Part shown: positions 1 through 9,354 of the stretch, one piece after another
Layout of the letters: every line of letters begins with the position of its first letter
Position numbering within the stretch: the stretch's first letter is position 1
Assembly (NCBI RefSeq): GCF_013114545.1
Contig: NZ_VTXI01000001.1
Coordinates: forward strand, 372,001 to 436,000
Direction of reading: 5' to 3'
Source: Vibrio sp. RE86
GTDB lineage: Bacteria; Pseudomonadota; Gammaproteobacteria; Enterobacterales; Vibrionaceae
Length of the DNA stretch: 64,000 nt
Notes under the pieces: model-generated
What the model saw: only the letters and a program-made list of their open reading frames with translations
The model's database searches: none
Told to the model about the DNA's origin: nothing
Position numbers and translations under genes: made by a program

Positions 1-83
1 GTGGTCAAGGCTTATCCGGTACAGGGCCAAAGGCGGGTGGTCCACACTACCTATACCGTTTCACTCAAACTCAGTTTTCTTAA
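1..83 (+). CDS. putA: PutA C-terminal end (proline / P5C dehydrogenase), partial
   Basis: Only the last 26 codons are visible, in frame from base 3 to the TAA at 81-83. They read GGQGLSGTGPKAGGPHYLYR and a few more residues. This is the terminal motif of the delta-1-pyrroline-5-carboxylate dehydrogenase (aldehyde dehydrogenase) domain of PutA, which oxidises proline to glutamate at the membrane. The protein ends right after this motif, as in PutA forms without a C-terminal extension. The next gene starts 20 bp downstream and looks like that missing extension, so the two are probably co-transcribed with putP. Confidence 0.88.
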   Translation, partial: GQGLSGTGPKAGGPHYLYRFTQTQFS

Positions 84-103
84 TTTAGTGCAGGAGAAGT
101 AGC

Positions 104-802
104 ATGGTTCATCAAGTAACACGTTTTTCTGATGCATTTTCAGCGTGGGAAAACTGGAATCTTACCGATTTTGATTCAAAGAGTGAGTGTCTACTCGCTT
201 TTAAACAGGCTTTGCAAATGACGCAGCCTAAATTAGCGTCTGTGGCGTCGTACCATATTGAGCAAGCATCAGCATTTTTGGCTGAAACGCATCAATTGGT
301 TGGCCCAACAGGTGAAACAAATGAACTTTACACCGCGGGACGTGGTGTGGCTCTTGTGATTCAGGACAGCTCACAAGAGCAGGCTAAGCTAGCCGTAGTA
401 GCGCAGGTTATTGCTGCACTTGTTGCTGGTAACGGTGTCATCTTATGTGGTGATGATACTGAGCTTAGCCAAGCATTGGAGGCGGCTTATACGCAGTCTT
501 CACTTCCAACTAACCTTGTACAGTTTGCAGCACTCGATGCTTATCATCAGCTGCTTGAGTCCGATGTACGCAGTATTGGTTATGTAGGAAATCCAGAGGT
601 TGAAACCAGTATCAACCGCCAACTGGCAAAACGCTCAGGTGCCATTGTGAGCCTGACGTCTGAAACGGATCTGGTCAACATTCCTGTTGCACACGATCCA
701 CATCTAGCGCTGAGATTTATTACTGAGCGTACTAGAACAATAAATATAACTGCAGTGGGTGGCAACGCAACCTTGCTAGAGCTAGGGAGCGAAGCTCACT
801 AA
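104..802 (+). CDS. Stand-alone PutA C-terminal-domain-like protein (ALDH-superfamily fold)
   Basis: A 232-residue protein starting at an ATG behind the ribosome site CAGGAGAAG, 20 bp after the putA stop. It begins like the end of an ALDH linker (LVGPTGETNELY, about 64-75). It continues with a Rossmann-like alternation and ends with ERTRTINITAVGGNATLLEL. From memory, long PutA proteins such as that of E. coli end in a very similar segment (VNTTAAGGNAS), which belongs to their non-catalytic ALDH-superfamily domain that stabilises the enzyme and closes the substrate tunnel. No catalytic Cys/Glu pair of an active ALDH is evident. Likely role, by inference: the split-off C-terminal domain of PutA. 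It is often annotated as a P5C dehydrogenase, which is probably misleading. Confidence 0.75.
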   Translation: MVHQVTRFSDAFSAWENWNLTDFDSKSECLLAFKQALQMTQPKLASVASYHIEQASAFLAETHQLVGPTGETNELYTAGRGVALVIQDSSQEQAKLAVVAQVIAALVAGNGVILCGDDTELSQALEAAYTQSSLPTNLVQFAALDAYHQLLESDVRSIGYVGNPEVETSINRQLAKRSGAIVSLTSETDLVNIPVAHDPHLALRFITERTRTINITAVGGNATLLELGSEAH

Positions 803-815
803 ACTTCAATGATTT

Positions 816-833
816 GCCTCCCGAGATGGAGGC
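816..833 (+). promoter_or_regulatory. Small hairpin between the PutA-domain gene and putP
   Basis: GCCTCC (816-821) and GGAGGC (828-833) form a 6-bp stem with a 6-base loop, 14 bp past the upstream stop and 39 bp before the putP ATG. There is no U-run, so it is more likely an mRNA processing or stability element than a terminator. Confidence 0.4.
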
Positions 834-871
834 ATTCAGGGAAGGCGATCTTTTACAAGAGGACAAATCAA

Positions 872-2359
872 ATGGAAAATAGCTTTGCTATTACAACCAC
901 GTTTATTGCATATCTAATTCTGATGCTTGCAATTGGCGTTATTGCTTACCAACGAACGAAAAGCTCAAGTGACTACTTCCTTGGCGGCCGTTCGCTAGGC
1001 CCATGGCCTGCGGCATTGTCAGCAGGTGCATCGGACATGAGTGGTTGGCTACTGCTTGGCCTACCAGGTTACGCGTACGCGGCTGGTATTGAGGCATTTT
1101 GGCTTGCGGGCGGTCTATTGGTAGGTACATGGTTGAACTGGCTGATCACAGCGAAACGTCTACGTACTTACAGCATTACGACGGACGCGCTAACTCTGCC
1201 AGAGTTCCTATCACGTCGTTTCAATGATAATTCAAAGATGATTCAGGTAATCGCTGCTTTCTTCATTCTTTTATTCTTCCTTTTCTACACAAGCTCAGGC
1301 TTAGTAGCAGGCGGTAAATTATTTGAAACAGTCTTTGGTCTTGATTACACCACAGCGGTAGTGATCGGCACGATCTGTGTTGTGTCTTACACACTATTTG
1401 GTGGTTTCTTAGCGGTTTCATGGACTGACTTAGTGCAAGGTCTACTGATGTCTGCAGCGCTACTGATTGTGCCTATTACGGCGCTTGAAGGTGGCTTTGG
1501 CCAACTGGGCAGTGATTTGACAGCAATCAACCCAGAGCTTCTTACACTGTGGAACGATGCGAAAGGTGAACCACTATCTGCGATTGCGATCATCTCGCTA
1601 GCGGCTTGGGGTTTAGGCTACTTTGGTCAGCCACATATCTTGGCGCGTTTCAAAGCATCTCGTAGCAACAAAGATCTCACCACAGCTCGTCGTATTGCTG
1701 TGATTTGGACTGGCTTATCAATGGTTGGTGCAATGCTAGTCGGTCTGGTTGGTCTTGTGTACGCGAACAACTCTGGTATCAGTGTTGATGATGGTGAGAA
1801 AATCTTCATGCTGTTGGTTAACTCTCTGTTCCACCCAGTTATCGCAGGTATCTTACTGGCGGCTATTCTTGCGGCGGTAATGAGTACAGCCGACTCTCAG
1901 TTACTGGTATCTTCATCAGCACTGGCTGAAGACTTCTACAAACAAGTTTTCAAGAAAGATGCAACATCTGAAGAGATCGTTATGGTTGGCCGCATTGCGG
2001 TAATCGGTATTTCGATTGTGGCGCTTGTACTGGCAATGACACCTGACAGCTCAGTACTTGGCTTGGTTTCTTATGCGTGGGCAGGTTTTGGTGCCGCATT
2101 TGGTCCTGCACTTATTCTAAGTCTTTACTGGGAGCGTATGAACCGTAATGGTGCTCTAGCGGGTATCTTAGTTGGTGGTATCACAATTGTAGTATGGAAA
2201 CAGCTATCTGGTGGTTGGTTTGATGTGTACGAAATCGTACCAGGAATCATCTTCTCAACGATTGCTATCGTTGGTGTTAGTTTGATGACAGGTGAGCCTG
2301 AGCAAGCGGTGAAGTCTCAGCATGCGACATTCAAAAAGCAGCTTGTCGAATTAGACTAA
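872..2359 (+). CDS. putP: Sodium/proline symporter PutP
   Basis: Imports proline with Na+ across the inner membrane, feeding PutA just upstream. The protein is 495 residues and hydrophobic throughout, consistent with the 13 helices of the sodium:solute symporter family. The first helix is followed by YFLGGRSLGPWPAALSAGAS and SDMSGWLLLGLPGYAYAAG, the family's Na+/substrate region. STADSQLLVSSSALAEDFY near residue 340 is another hallmark. An in-frame TTG/ATG extension upstream exists, but the ATG at 872 has AAGAGGA in front of it and matches the usual N-terminus (MENSFAITTTF). Order and spacing suggest one proline-use operon ending at the terminator at 2384. Confidence 0.95.
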   Translation: MENSFAITTTFIAYLILMLAIGVIAYQRTKSSSDYFLGGRSLGPWPAALSAGASDMSGWLLLGLPGYAYAAGIEAFWLAGGLLVGTWLNWLITAKRLRTYSITTDALTLPEFLSRRFNDNSKMIQVIAAFFILLFFLFYTSSGLVAGGKLFETVFGLDYTTAVVIGTICVVSYTLFGGFLAVSWTDLVQGLLMSAALLIVPITALEGGFGQLGSDLTAINPELLTLWNDAKGEPLSAIAIISLAAWGLGYFGQPHILARFKASRSNKDLTTARRIAVIWTGLSMVGAMLVGLVGLVYANNSGISVDDGEKIFMLLVNSLFHPVIAGILLAAILAAVMSTADSQLLVSSSALAEDFYKQVFKKDATSEEIVMVGRIAVIGISIVALVLAMTPDSSVLGLVSYAWAGFGAAFGPALILSLYWERMNRNGALAGILVGGITIVVWKQLSGGWFDVYEIVPGIIFSTIAIVGVSLMTGEPEQAVKSQHATFKKQLVELD

Positions 2360-2383
2360 GGCGTCATTTAGATAATGTATTCA

Positions 2384-2420
2384 AGCCTCGCTAATGTTAG
2401 CGGGGCTTTTTTGTTTTTTT
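2384..2420 (+). terminator. Rho-independent terminator after putP
   Basis: AGCCTCGCTAA (2384-2394) pairs with TTAGCGGGGCT (2397-2407) across a 2-base loop, with one G-U pair. A long T tract follows. Confidence 0.9.
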
Positions 2421-2574
2421 TATGACGGTATTGCTAGCGCACAGAATAATTTCTTGCCTGTGTATTAATTGAACAGAAATCACACTTTATAAACTTTCGT
2501 TTAAGTTTTTTGAACTCTCATGTTCATAATATGTCGATTATCAGTAGCAGACTGATTCAACGGAGAGAACACAC

Positions 2575-2811
2575 ATGCCACAAATGCACTGCCATTGCTG
2601 CCAAAAGAGCACCCCACACAAAGTTGTCCTTAAACGTTGTAGCGAAGAACATGACTCTGTGATGAAATCGATGGCTTGCTTTTTCGCTACTGTGTTTAAG
2701 GGCGATCACTATGTGAAAATGGAAAAACAAGCCTTCTGTCGCGTATGTAATGCTCAAAGCAGTGTCGCGACTTCTCAAGAAGATTCGTTCTCTGGCGTAA
2801 AAATCGCGTAA
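2575..2811 (+). CDS. Small cysteine-rich (zinc-binding) hypothetical protein
   Basis: A 78-residue protein with HCHCCQKS at the N-terminus and FCRVCNAQ near residue 60, a pairing that looks like a small zinc ribbon. It starts at an ATG behind GGAGAG and stands alone between putP and an Lrp-type regulator, with its own upstream AT-rich region. I do not recognise a named family. A cytosolic metal-stabilised regulatory role is only a guess. Confidence 0.65.
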   Translation: MPQMHCHCCQKSTPHKVVLKRCSEEHDSVMKSMACFFATVFKGDHYVKMEKQAFCRVCNAQSSVATSQEDSFSGVKIA

Positions 2812-2910
2812 CCTTCACAAAACTTCTGCAAAGATTGGTGTGGGTGTAAGTAGAACTGCACTTTTGTTTTAGAATAGTGTTTCTCTACCTTCACTTATAA
2901 TGATTCGCCG

Positions 2911-3387
2911 ATGGAACTAGATAGAATCGACCGAGAAATTCTCCGTGCCTTAAATTTAAAAGGTCGACTACCTGTTGTAGAGCTTGCCAAACAAGTTAAC
3001 TTAACCACATCCCCTTGCTCAGATCGTGTAAAACGGTTAGAAAAAGAGGGGTATATAAAAGGCTATCATGCTGAACTAAACCCAGAGAAACTAGGGTTAG
3101 ATGTTCAGGTCTTTATTCATATCCGTTTAGATCAAACCAGTTTTTCTATCTTCGAAAAGTTCGCTCAGGCCGTAGCAGATATGCCTGAAATTGAAGAGTG
3201 CTATTCACTGTCTGGCGACTTTGACACCATGATTAAAGTGCGAGTCAAAGATATGAAAGCGTATCAAAACTTCATGTCGACCAAATTAGGTACTTTGCCA
3301 GGAGTAATCCAAACTCGTAGCGAAGTGGTGATAGAAGAGCACAAAACCAGTTTTGGTGTGAATGCTGATTTGATAGGTAAGCTTTAA
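2911..3387 (+). CDS. Lrp/AsnC-family transcriptional regulator
   Basis: 158 residues, the usual length of the family. Residues 1-60 form the winged helix-turn-helix (LDRIDREILRALNLKGRLPV, then LTTSPCSDRVKRLEKEGYI). Residues 65-150 form the RAM/AsnC ligand-binding domain, with YSLSGDFDTMIKVRVKDM, the typical G-x-x-D turn. Such proteins sense amino acids and act as octamers. Its place downstream of proline genes makes an amino-acid metabolism target plausible, but the putP terminator separates them. It is not Lrp itself by obvious identity. Transcription ends at the hairpin at 3403. Confidence 0.9.
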   Translation: MELDRIDREILRALNLKGRLPVVELAKQVNLTTSPCSDRVKRLEKEGYIKGYHAELNPEKLGLDVQVFIHIRLDQTSFSIFEKFAQAVADMPEIEECYSLSGDFDTMIKVRVKDMKAYQNFMSTKLGTLPGVIQTRSEVVIEEHKTSFGVNADLIGKL

Positions 3388-3402
3388 CACGATGTGCAAA
3401 GA

Positions 3403-3431
3403 AAAAGGGAAGCTCGGTGGCTTCCCTTTTT
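3403..3431. terminator. Bidirectional terminator between Lrp-type and DUF445 genes
   Basis: AAAAGGGAAGC (3403-3413) and GCTTCCCTTTT (3420-3430) form an 11-bp stem with a 6-base loop. It has A and T tracts on both sides and lies between two convergent genes. Confidence 0.88.
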
Positions 3432-3451
3432 ACTGTCCGTATTTTGGGTGC

Positions 3452-4156
3452 TTAGGCTACAAATGAAGAGATAACACCAATAATACCGCCAAAGACGCCA
3501 CCCCAAACGACTAACCAGCCTAGGTGCTCTTTGATCATCTTTTGAACCATCTCTTTAACTAAACGAGGCGTCAATTCACTTAAACGTTGGTCGATAATAT
3601 TTTCAACATTGTCGCGGATTTCATCCATCATTGCCGGGGATTCAAATTGCTCTTTCAAAGCCTCTTTGATGGTGTCACTCTGGCTCATGTCGATAATCGC
3701 CTCTTGCATCTTCTCTACAAAAGGTTGTTTTAGTGGTTGCAGAGCTTCTGTCCCACCAAACATCGCGAGCATCCCGCCAAACTGAGAGTTTGCGATAACA
3801 TCAACCAGTGAATCGAAAGTAGGATTGAAGTCGATCTTTTCAATCACAGGTTCGAGATTGAGTGATTTCCCGCCCGCCATCTCTTTGTTTAAGAACTTGT
3901 CGATGTTCTCTTGAGTAAAAAACTGTTCCATCATCAGATTCTTAATCGCGGCTTTAAACTCTTCAAAACGAGCCGGTATAACACCCGAGCCATATAGCCC
4001 TGGAACTTTCTCAAACAACATATGGATTGCGAGCCAGTTTGTAATAGCGCCAGAAAAGGCAAACAGGCCAGCATAGAAGGCAAGTTGATTATCGGTTTGG
4101 TAGCCACCGGCTAATAGCGCTAAAGCAATGATGTTAGTAAGTAAGCTTTTGTTCAT
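3452..4156 (-). CDS. DUF445-family membrane protein
   Basis: About 234 residues from the chosen start MNKSLLTNIIALALLAGGY. A TTG-initiated 42-residue extension to 4282 is possible, but the ATG gives the hydrophobic N-terminus typical of the family. Helices lie at residues 5-45 and at the extreme C-terminus (LVVWGGVFGGIIGVISSFVA). A long amphipathic central region contains NWLAIHMLFEKVPGLYGSGV, a DUF445 hallmark. The function of the family is not established. It is convergent with the Lrp-type gene and divergent from the FadL-type gene. Confidence 0.8.
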   Translation of the reverse strand: MNKSLLTNIIALALLAGGYQTDNQLAFYAGLFAFSGAITNWLAIHMLFEKVPGLYGSGVIPARFEEFKAAIKNLMMEQFFTQENIDKFLNKEMAGGKSLNLEPVIEKIDFNPTFDSLVDVIANSQFGGMLAMFGGTEALQPLKQPFVEKMQEAIIDMSQSDTIKEALKEQFESPAMMDEIRDNVENIIDQRLSELTPRLVKEMVQKMIKEHLGWLVVWGGVFGGIIGVISSFVA

Positions 4157-4365
4157 GGGGGAGTTAAAACTAGATAATTGACGAAGCGGTGAGTATATAC
4201 CAAGTACGTGACGAATCGACAGGTAAACGGTTGAAAATTCCCCGTAGGATATAGCCGCAAGTAATAATGGATATTCATACAAGGCAAATCAGGTGCCTTA
4301 AAATACGCAGTGTAATTTAGCCAAGCAATCGTGGTTGGTGATAAAACCTAACATAGTGAATACGC

Positions 4366-5565
4366 ATGCCTGATTTCAATGTACCTACGAAACGTCTCTT
4401 ACCCAATCTCATAATCCCCGTTATAGGCGTCTCTTCGTTGCTCATTTCGCCGGTCTACGCAAGTGGGCTTTTACTCCAAGAAGCCGTAGTTGCTAACGCA
4501 GGTACGGTTGGTGCAGGAGACGGGGTCTATACAGACTCTGCGGCCGCTATGTGGGCGAACCCAGCGACAATGTCATATATGGGAGAGAGTAAAACCACGG
4601 TAAATGGTTTGTTGTTTGACTTACAAATGGATTATGACGACAAACAGGGCGGGGGAAATGCTAATGGCCACACCGTTATGCCCGCTGTTGGCGTGTTCCA
4701 TACTCAGCAGTTAACAGACAAATGGCATGCAGGTATTGCTCTAGGAACGGTTGGTGGTTCCAGTATCGACTATGGGCAAGAGTGGGCAGGGAGTCTGCTG
4801 ATGAGTGACATCACGCTGACCGCGCTTCAATTGAATCCGTCTGTGAGTTATCAGGCAAATGAAAACCTTTCATTCGGTGCGGGGATCCAATTTAGCTGGG
4901 CCTCGCTAGAGATGGGCATGCTTAACGGTCAAGTTAACTTAGATGAGGATTCAGATTGGGCTTATGGCTATAACGTGGGCGTGATGTACAAACTCAATGA
5001 GCAGGTTGACCTTGGCTTTAGCTTCCGCTCTAAAGTGGAGCACGAATTCTCGACCACAATGACTGGGCCAGCTGCGTTGAGCCCGTCTGTCGCGACGGAT
5101 CTTTCGGTACCCGCTATCTATGATGTCAGTGCGAAATATGCAGCGACGGATAAACTCAACTTACTGACCAGCGTTCAACTTCATCGATGGAGCGAATGGG
5201 ATCAAACTGCTTTCGAGCTTGCTGGTGGAGCTCAAGCAAGTATTGACCGACAATGGGATGATGTTTGGAAAATCGCGCTTGGGGCTGACTATCAAGTTTC
5301 GAGTGATTGGAAGCTAAAAGCAGGCTTCTCGTATGAAACTTCTCCGCAAAATGATCCGACGTATCAATGGGTCGACTTACCTGTTGGCGAACAATATCGA
5401 TATTCGGTAGGCGCGTCGACTTCGTGGAACGATTATACCTTTGATCTATTCTATGAATACGCGGATTTAGGCGATGTCGATATGCTTCATGAAAGCTCTG
5501 TATCTCCCGTAAATGGAACTTTCTCAGGCCAAATGCACTTTATTGGCCTGGGAGTGACTTTTTAG
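4366..5565 (+). CDS. FadL/OmpP1/TodX-family outer-membrane transporter
   Basis: 399 residues. A 32-residue signal peptide ends at SPVYA. The mature start SGLLLQEAVVANAGTVGAGD forms the N-terminal plug characteristic of FadL-type beta-barrels, followed by AAAMWANPATMSYM. The barrel strands run to a C-terminal GLGVTF with terminal phenylalanine, the BAM recognition signal. The family carries long-chain fatty acids or other hydrophobic compounds across the outer membrane. The downstream convergent gene is an acyl-CoA thioesterase-like protein, which fits a lipid theme, but the two are not in one operon. Confidence 0.9.
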   Translation: MPDFNVPTKRLLPNLIIPVIGVSSLLISPVYASGLLLQEAVVANAGTVGAGDGVYTDSAAAMWANPATMSYMGESKTTVNGLLFDLQMDYDDKQGGGNANGHTVMPAVGVFHTQQLTDKWHAGIALGTVGGSSIDYGQEWAGSLLMSDITLTALQLNPSVSYQANENLSFGAGIQFSWASLEMGMLNGQVNLDEDSDWAYGYNVGVMYKLNEQVDLGFSFRSKVEHEFSTTMTGPAALSPSVATDLSVPAIYDVSAKYAATDKLNLLTSVQLHRWSEWDQTAFELAGGAQASIDRQWDDVWKIALGADYQVSSDWKLKAGFSYETSPQNDPTYQWVDLPVGEQYRYSVGASTSWNDYTFDLFYEYADLGDVDMLHESSVSPVNGTFSGQMHFIGLGVTF

Positions 5566-5569
5566 GACG

Positions 5570-5998
5570 TTAGTGACCCTCTGTCGTTTTGATAGCAGTT
5601 TTAATTGACTCTGGTAATGTCGCTTTGGTGTTGTTTTTGAAGGCAAACATCACACAAGTGGCATTACCAACGGTTGTTACCTTGCCAAGTTTAGTGCTGA
5701 TGATTTTGTATTCCATAGTAAATCGATCGTCTTGTAAGTCGATTACACGAGATCCAATGAGCAGTGTATCAGGGTAGGTGACGGGCAGTTTATAGCGGCA
5801 TTCAGTGTGCCCAAGGACAGGACCTATTCGGCTCTCTTTAAGGTTGACGAGTAAGTCTATCTCCTTAAAGTAATCTAGCCTTGCCGTTTCAAAGTAGCGA
5901 AAGTAGACCGCATTATTAACATGTTGAAGCGCATCCATCTCGCCCCAAGCGACAGGTATTTCTGTCACAACCGCAAATTCTTTTAATAACTCTTCCAT
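5570..5998 (-). CDS. Acyl-CoA thioesterase, 4HBT hot-dog family
   Basis: 142 residues, one hot-dog domain. The N-terminal WGEMDALQHVNNAVYFRYFE is the 4-hydroxybenzoyl-CoA thioesterase signature with the catalytic Asp in MDALQHVNN. The ATG at 5998 follows GGAGGA at proper spacing. A TTG two codons earlier is less likely. It hydrolyses an acyl-CoA; the chain specificity cannot be read from sequence. It ends 5 bp from the convergent FadL-type gene. Confidence 0.88.
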   Translation of the reverse strand: MEELLKEFAVVTEIPVAWGEMDALQHVNNAVYFRYFETARLDYFKEIDLLVNLKESRIGPVLGHTECRYKLPVTYPDTLLIGSRVIDLQDDRFTMEYKIISTKLGKVTTVGNATCVMFAFKNNTKATLPESIKTAIKTTEGH

Positions 5999-6106
5999 GA
6001 CCAATCCTCCATTTAGTTGAGTAAATATACTAAATGCAAATTCGATCTGGTGGATATTAATGTTAAAGAAATGTGAATCTAAACGCTACGCTTGCGCCAA
6101 CATCCG

Positions 6107-6439
6107 TTAATTGTCGTATGGCACACTATCAAGCTTCCACATCTCTAGGGTATGTGCTGAATCAAAACAACGGCCCAAGAGAATTTGATATTTGGGATCA
6201 TAAGGATCACCAATGTAAGTCGTTCGGATAAGCTCCCCAGTTTTCATGTCAACTTGAGTAACCGTTCGCCCTTTAAAGTTCTGAAGAATTACGAATTGCT
6301 CACTCTCATACACTAGCTGTTCACGATAAAACCAAAAGGTATCTGCTGTGTTCAGTAAAGTACATTTAAGAGGTATTGATGCTGATGTCGCACCAGCGTT
6401 TGGGGTAGAGAGTAGTAATGCGAGTATTAAGGTGCCCAT
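6107..6439 (-). CDS. Secreted hypothetical protein
   Basis: 110 residues with a short hydrophobic N-terminal segment (MGTLILALLLSTPNAGATSA) that looks like a signal peptide. The mature part has two cysteines (LKCTLL, GRCFD) and several short beta-like segments. No known family is recognised. It is isolated between a thioesterase and a chemoreceptor, with an AAGGATG region in front of the start. Confidence 0.6.
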   Translation of the reverse strand: MGTLILALLLSTPNAGATSASIPLKCTLLNTADTFWFYREQLVYESEQFVILQNFKGRTVTQVDMKTGELIRTTYIGDPYDPKYQILLGRCFDSAHTLEMWKLDSVPYDN

Positions 6440-6536
6440 AGCGCCATCCTTGTCCCACCTTAGAAGTTAAACTAAGTATAGGTAAGGCAAGCCAGTTTAG
6501 TACTGGCTTTTTTGCGCTACAGGCAAGTGAATCGTG

Positions 6537-7982
6537 TTATTGAGTTTGGTATTGCGTTAGCACTTCAGTTAACGACTTTGACGTGTGACTTAGATTTGCG
6601 ATGCCCTGTGAAGACTGCTCCGCGATGGTGCGAATCGTATTGGACTGAGTTCGGATATCGCTAAGCTCGGAAGCAATATCGTTCGCGACAGAACTTTGCT
6701 CCTCAGCAGATGTTGATATTTGAATACTCATTTCCATAAGTGCATGAGCTGACTGGGAGATAGCTTGAACGTCATGGCCAATCTCCTCAACTAAATCACT
6801 GCTTGTTTGAGCTTGGCTTACGGTCTGCTCAGTGATCGATGCAATAGTTTGTGTTTCTGATTGCAGTTTCTCGATCATTGTTTGGATCTCTACTGTTGCT
6901 GATTGAGCACGGCCAGCCAAGGTTCGAACTTCATCTGCAACCACCGCAAAGCCTCTACCTTGCTCTCCCGCTCGTGCTGCTTCAATTGCTGCATTGAGTG
7001 CGAGTAAGTTAGTCTGCTCCGAGATGGAATTGATCGTTGTGATCACCTCATTAATATGGGTCGTATTTTCGGTTAGAGTTGAAACCGATTGTGAAGCCTG
7101 ACCGATGTAATCAGAGAGTTTGCTGATCTCGTTGATCGCAGATTGAACACGTGCGTGGCTCTGCTCGATATGTTGTGAATCGTTTTCAGTTTGTTGAGTC
7201 GATTGCTGTGATATGTTTGCAACTTCTTTAGCCGACGCTGTCATCTCTTCCATCGCTGTGGCGACCGAGTCTAGAGAACTATATTGGTGACCGATTTGGG
7301 TTTCACTGGTCTTGATTTCTTGCTCAAACGATGAAGACGTTTCGCTTAGAGTCGTGGCACTGTCTTTAACGGTCACTACCAGTTCGGTCAACGTATCCAT
7401 CGCCTTATCTAATGCACAACCAATTGTACCGAATTCGTCACGACCAGGGTGAAAGCCAAGACGAGAAGTTAGGTCGCCCTCACCAATGCGTTGCGTTGTG
7501 GTATATAAAACCCACAATGCGCCGCCTAGGAAAGTCGCTACCCAATAACAGAAGAGCCCAAAAGGGAGAGCACATAAAAAGCTGAGTGCAAAAGTGGTCA
7601 GTGCTTGTGTTTCTTCTTCGATGGCTAAGGTGTTGTGAAACGTCAGTTGGTACGTCTTTCCGTTGTTGGCTGCCTTTGTAACGACGGCAACGCCTTCTGA
7701 GTAGGTTGAAGGCTGCGCGCGTTGTACTTCTATCACATTGTCCAACGAATTTAACGTGTTTTGGCTATTGTCACTCAATGAAGCCACATTGAGTGCGCCT
7801 TCGAGGTACTGCTCGGCAGCTAAAATCGTATTGCTTTCAATGCTATCGAGCGTATGGAGGTAGCGTCCTCCGGCAATGATTGTAATAGATAACAAGAATA
7901 GACCCACAATTGTCCAAATCTTGTCATTGATAGACATTTTGATAAACAGTCGGTCAATCGTTCGAAATTTAACTTCTTTCAT
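6537..7982 (-). CDS. Methyl-accepting chemotaxis protein
   Basis: 481 residues. The first membrane helix lies at about 22-42 ([15 protein letters not shown]). It is followed by a short periplasmic region of about 90 residues and a second hydrophobic stretch at about 130-160. Next come a HAMP-like linker ([20 protein letters not shown]) and a long signalling coiled coil. The hairpin tip reads [20 protein letters not shown], followed by [17 protein letters not shown], the contact site for CheA/CheW. The sensory domain is small and its ligand unknown. It is a single gene with no che neighbours. Confidence 0.95.
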   Translation of the reverse strand: MKEVKFRTIDRLFIKMSINDKIWTIVGLFLLSITIIAGGRYLHTLDSIESNTILAAEQYLEGALNVASLSDNSQNTLNSLDNVIEVQRAQPSTYSEGVAVVTKAANNGKTYQLTFHNTLAIEEETQALTTFALSFLCALPFGLFCYWVATFLGGALWVLYTTTQRIGEGDLTSRLGFHPGRDEFGTIGCALDKAMDTLTELVVTVKDSATTLSETSSSFEQEIKTSETQIGHQYSSLDSVATAMEEMTASAKEVANISQQSTQQTENDSQHIEQSHARVQSAINEISKLSDYIGQASQSVSTLTENTTHINEVITTINSISEQTNLLALNAAIEAARAGEQGRGFAVVADEVRTLAGRAQSATVEIQTMIEKLQSETQTIASITEQTVSQAQTSSDLVEEIGHDVQAISQSAHALMEMSIQISTSAEEQSSVANDIASELSDIRTQSNTIRTIAEQSSQGIANLSHTSKSLTEVLTQYQTQ

Positions 7983-8202
7983 ATTTCCATTCCATCAGAG
8001 TGGCTAAACCGTATTTGTAAGAAAGTATTTATAAATTTATCGAAACAACATAGGGATTTATTTGTTGTGGGTCGCATTTATTTGTAAATGAAAGTGCTTT
8101 TCTTGTTAGATTTGTGATCTGAATGTGGTTTTGCGCAGACTAAGGACGTGATCTGTAGTCAACGACGATGGAGGAGGTGGTGGGAAAGCCATTGGAGATG
8201 AA

Positions 8203-8230
8203 CCGCAGCCGAGGTAGGGATTGGCTGCGG
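8203..8230. repeat. Perfect 8-bp inverted repeat downstream of the EamA gene
   Basis: CCGCAGCC (8203-8210) and GGCTGCGG (8223-8230) with a 12-base loop, just past the stop of the leftward EamA gene at 8246. There is no T tract on either strand. It may be an mRNA-end structure for that gene. Nothing else is recognised in 7983-8245. Confidence 0.4.
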
Positions 8231-8245
8231 ACGTGTGAAAGTGAG

Positions 8246-9133
8246 CTATGCAGTTTTTGCCCTGAGTATGAACTTAGCGGGTGAAAAGCCTGTCACCATC
8301 ATTGTTCCAGATAGAACAAGTGTAGTGCCAATAACGGTATTGAAGCCAATTGGCTCGTCCAATATCAACCATCCCCAGAAAATACCAAATACGGGAATAA
8401 GGAACGTAACCGACAGCGCAGAGGCTGCACCTTCATCGGCGACTAAGCGAAAATAAAGCAGGTAAGCTGCTGCAGTACAGATTACGCCCAGCGCAATAAC
8501 CGACATCATCTCGATTTGGGTAGGTTCCGATCGCATAGGGATGAAAGGTAACAGTGGCAATATAATTAGGACACCAGCCCACATACTGCCATGAGCGTTG
8601 TCGAACGAAGGGATCTTTGGCGCGCTCTTAGTGTAATTGGTCGCAATTCCATAGCTACTGGCTGCCATGACTCCGGCCAAGATGGGTAATGCGGCATCGA
8701 TACCAATATTGATGGCATCCATCCCAACCAAGGTGATTACTCCCACTACACCAATGACCATTCCAAGTGTTGCCTTTTTTGTCAGGATTGCCTGATGCCA
8801 AAATATGCCAATCATTGCGCCCCAAATTGCCGCGGTTGAGTTAAGGACTGAAAGAGTTGAAGCGTTGAGCGTTTGTGCAGCATAAGCAAACAAAATGAAA
8901 GGCAGGGCAGTATTAAACAAACCGATGATCATAAAGTGTTTGAAATTGGCGCGAAAGGCGAGGTTTCGTTTTATCACAAGCGAAACCAGAAAAAGCGTTA
9001 CGGCGGCAAACCCGACTCTTAATTCGATAAGGTATGCAGGCCCAAAGGTATTGGCAGCGATGCGCATGAAGAGGAATGAACTTCCCCAAATTGCAGCAAG
9101 ACATATTAAGCGAAGAAAGCTAGCAGTACTCAT
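8246..9133 (-). CDS. EamA/DMT-family transporter
   Basis: 295 residues with ten hydrophobic segments in two EamA halves. The first begins LAAIWGSSFLFMRIAANTFG and the second begins around ILAGVMAASSYGIATNYTK. PVFGIFWGWLILDEPIGFNT near the C-terminus is a family hallmark. It is a drug/metabolite-superfamily exporter in the inner membrane, and its substrate cannot be predicted. It is monocistronic. Confidence 0.9.
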   Translation of the reverse strand: MSTASFLRLICLAAIWGSSFLFMRIAANTFGPAYLIELRVGFAAVTLFLVSLVIKRNLAFRANFKHFMIIGLFNTALPFILFAYAAQTLNASTLSVLNSTAAIWGAMIGIFWHQAILTKKATLGMVIGVVGVITLVGMDAINIGIDAALPILAGVMAASSYGIATNYTKSAPKIPSFDNAHGSMWAGVLIILPLLPFIPMRSEPTQIEMMSVIALGVICTAAAYLLYFRLVADEGAASALSVTFLIPVFGIFWGWLILDEPIGFNTVIGTTLVLSGTMMVTGFSPAKFILRAKTA

Positions 9134-9354
9134 TGATACTCCTTATTTTTTGTAACGCCAATGTGAACGAAATTGGTCAGATTAGCAATAGGAGAAAAGA
9201 TTAGATGACCGATAGTGGCTAGGGTCCACAGAATCTAAATTGAGATTTTGCTGGTTTTTTCATCTGGTGAGAAACAGAAGTAAATGGACAGTCGTTAATT
9301 ATTTCATTGGGCAATAATCTAGAAGTAATTCTCTTTATCCATGGGCTTATTGCG

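Noticed and set aside
8203..8230. Small RNA gene near the perfect 8-bp hairpin
   Set aside because: No promoter or U-tract was evident; it is more likely an mRNA-end structure.
9307..9354. TTG-initiated extension of the gene before glpM
   Set aside because: No ribosome site and no clear similarity; the ATG at 9355 is the simpler start, although not well supported either.
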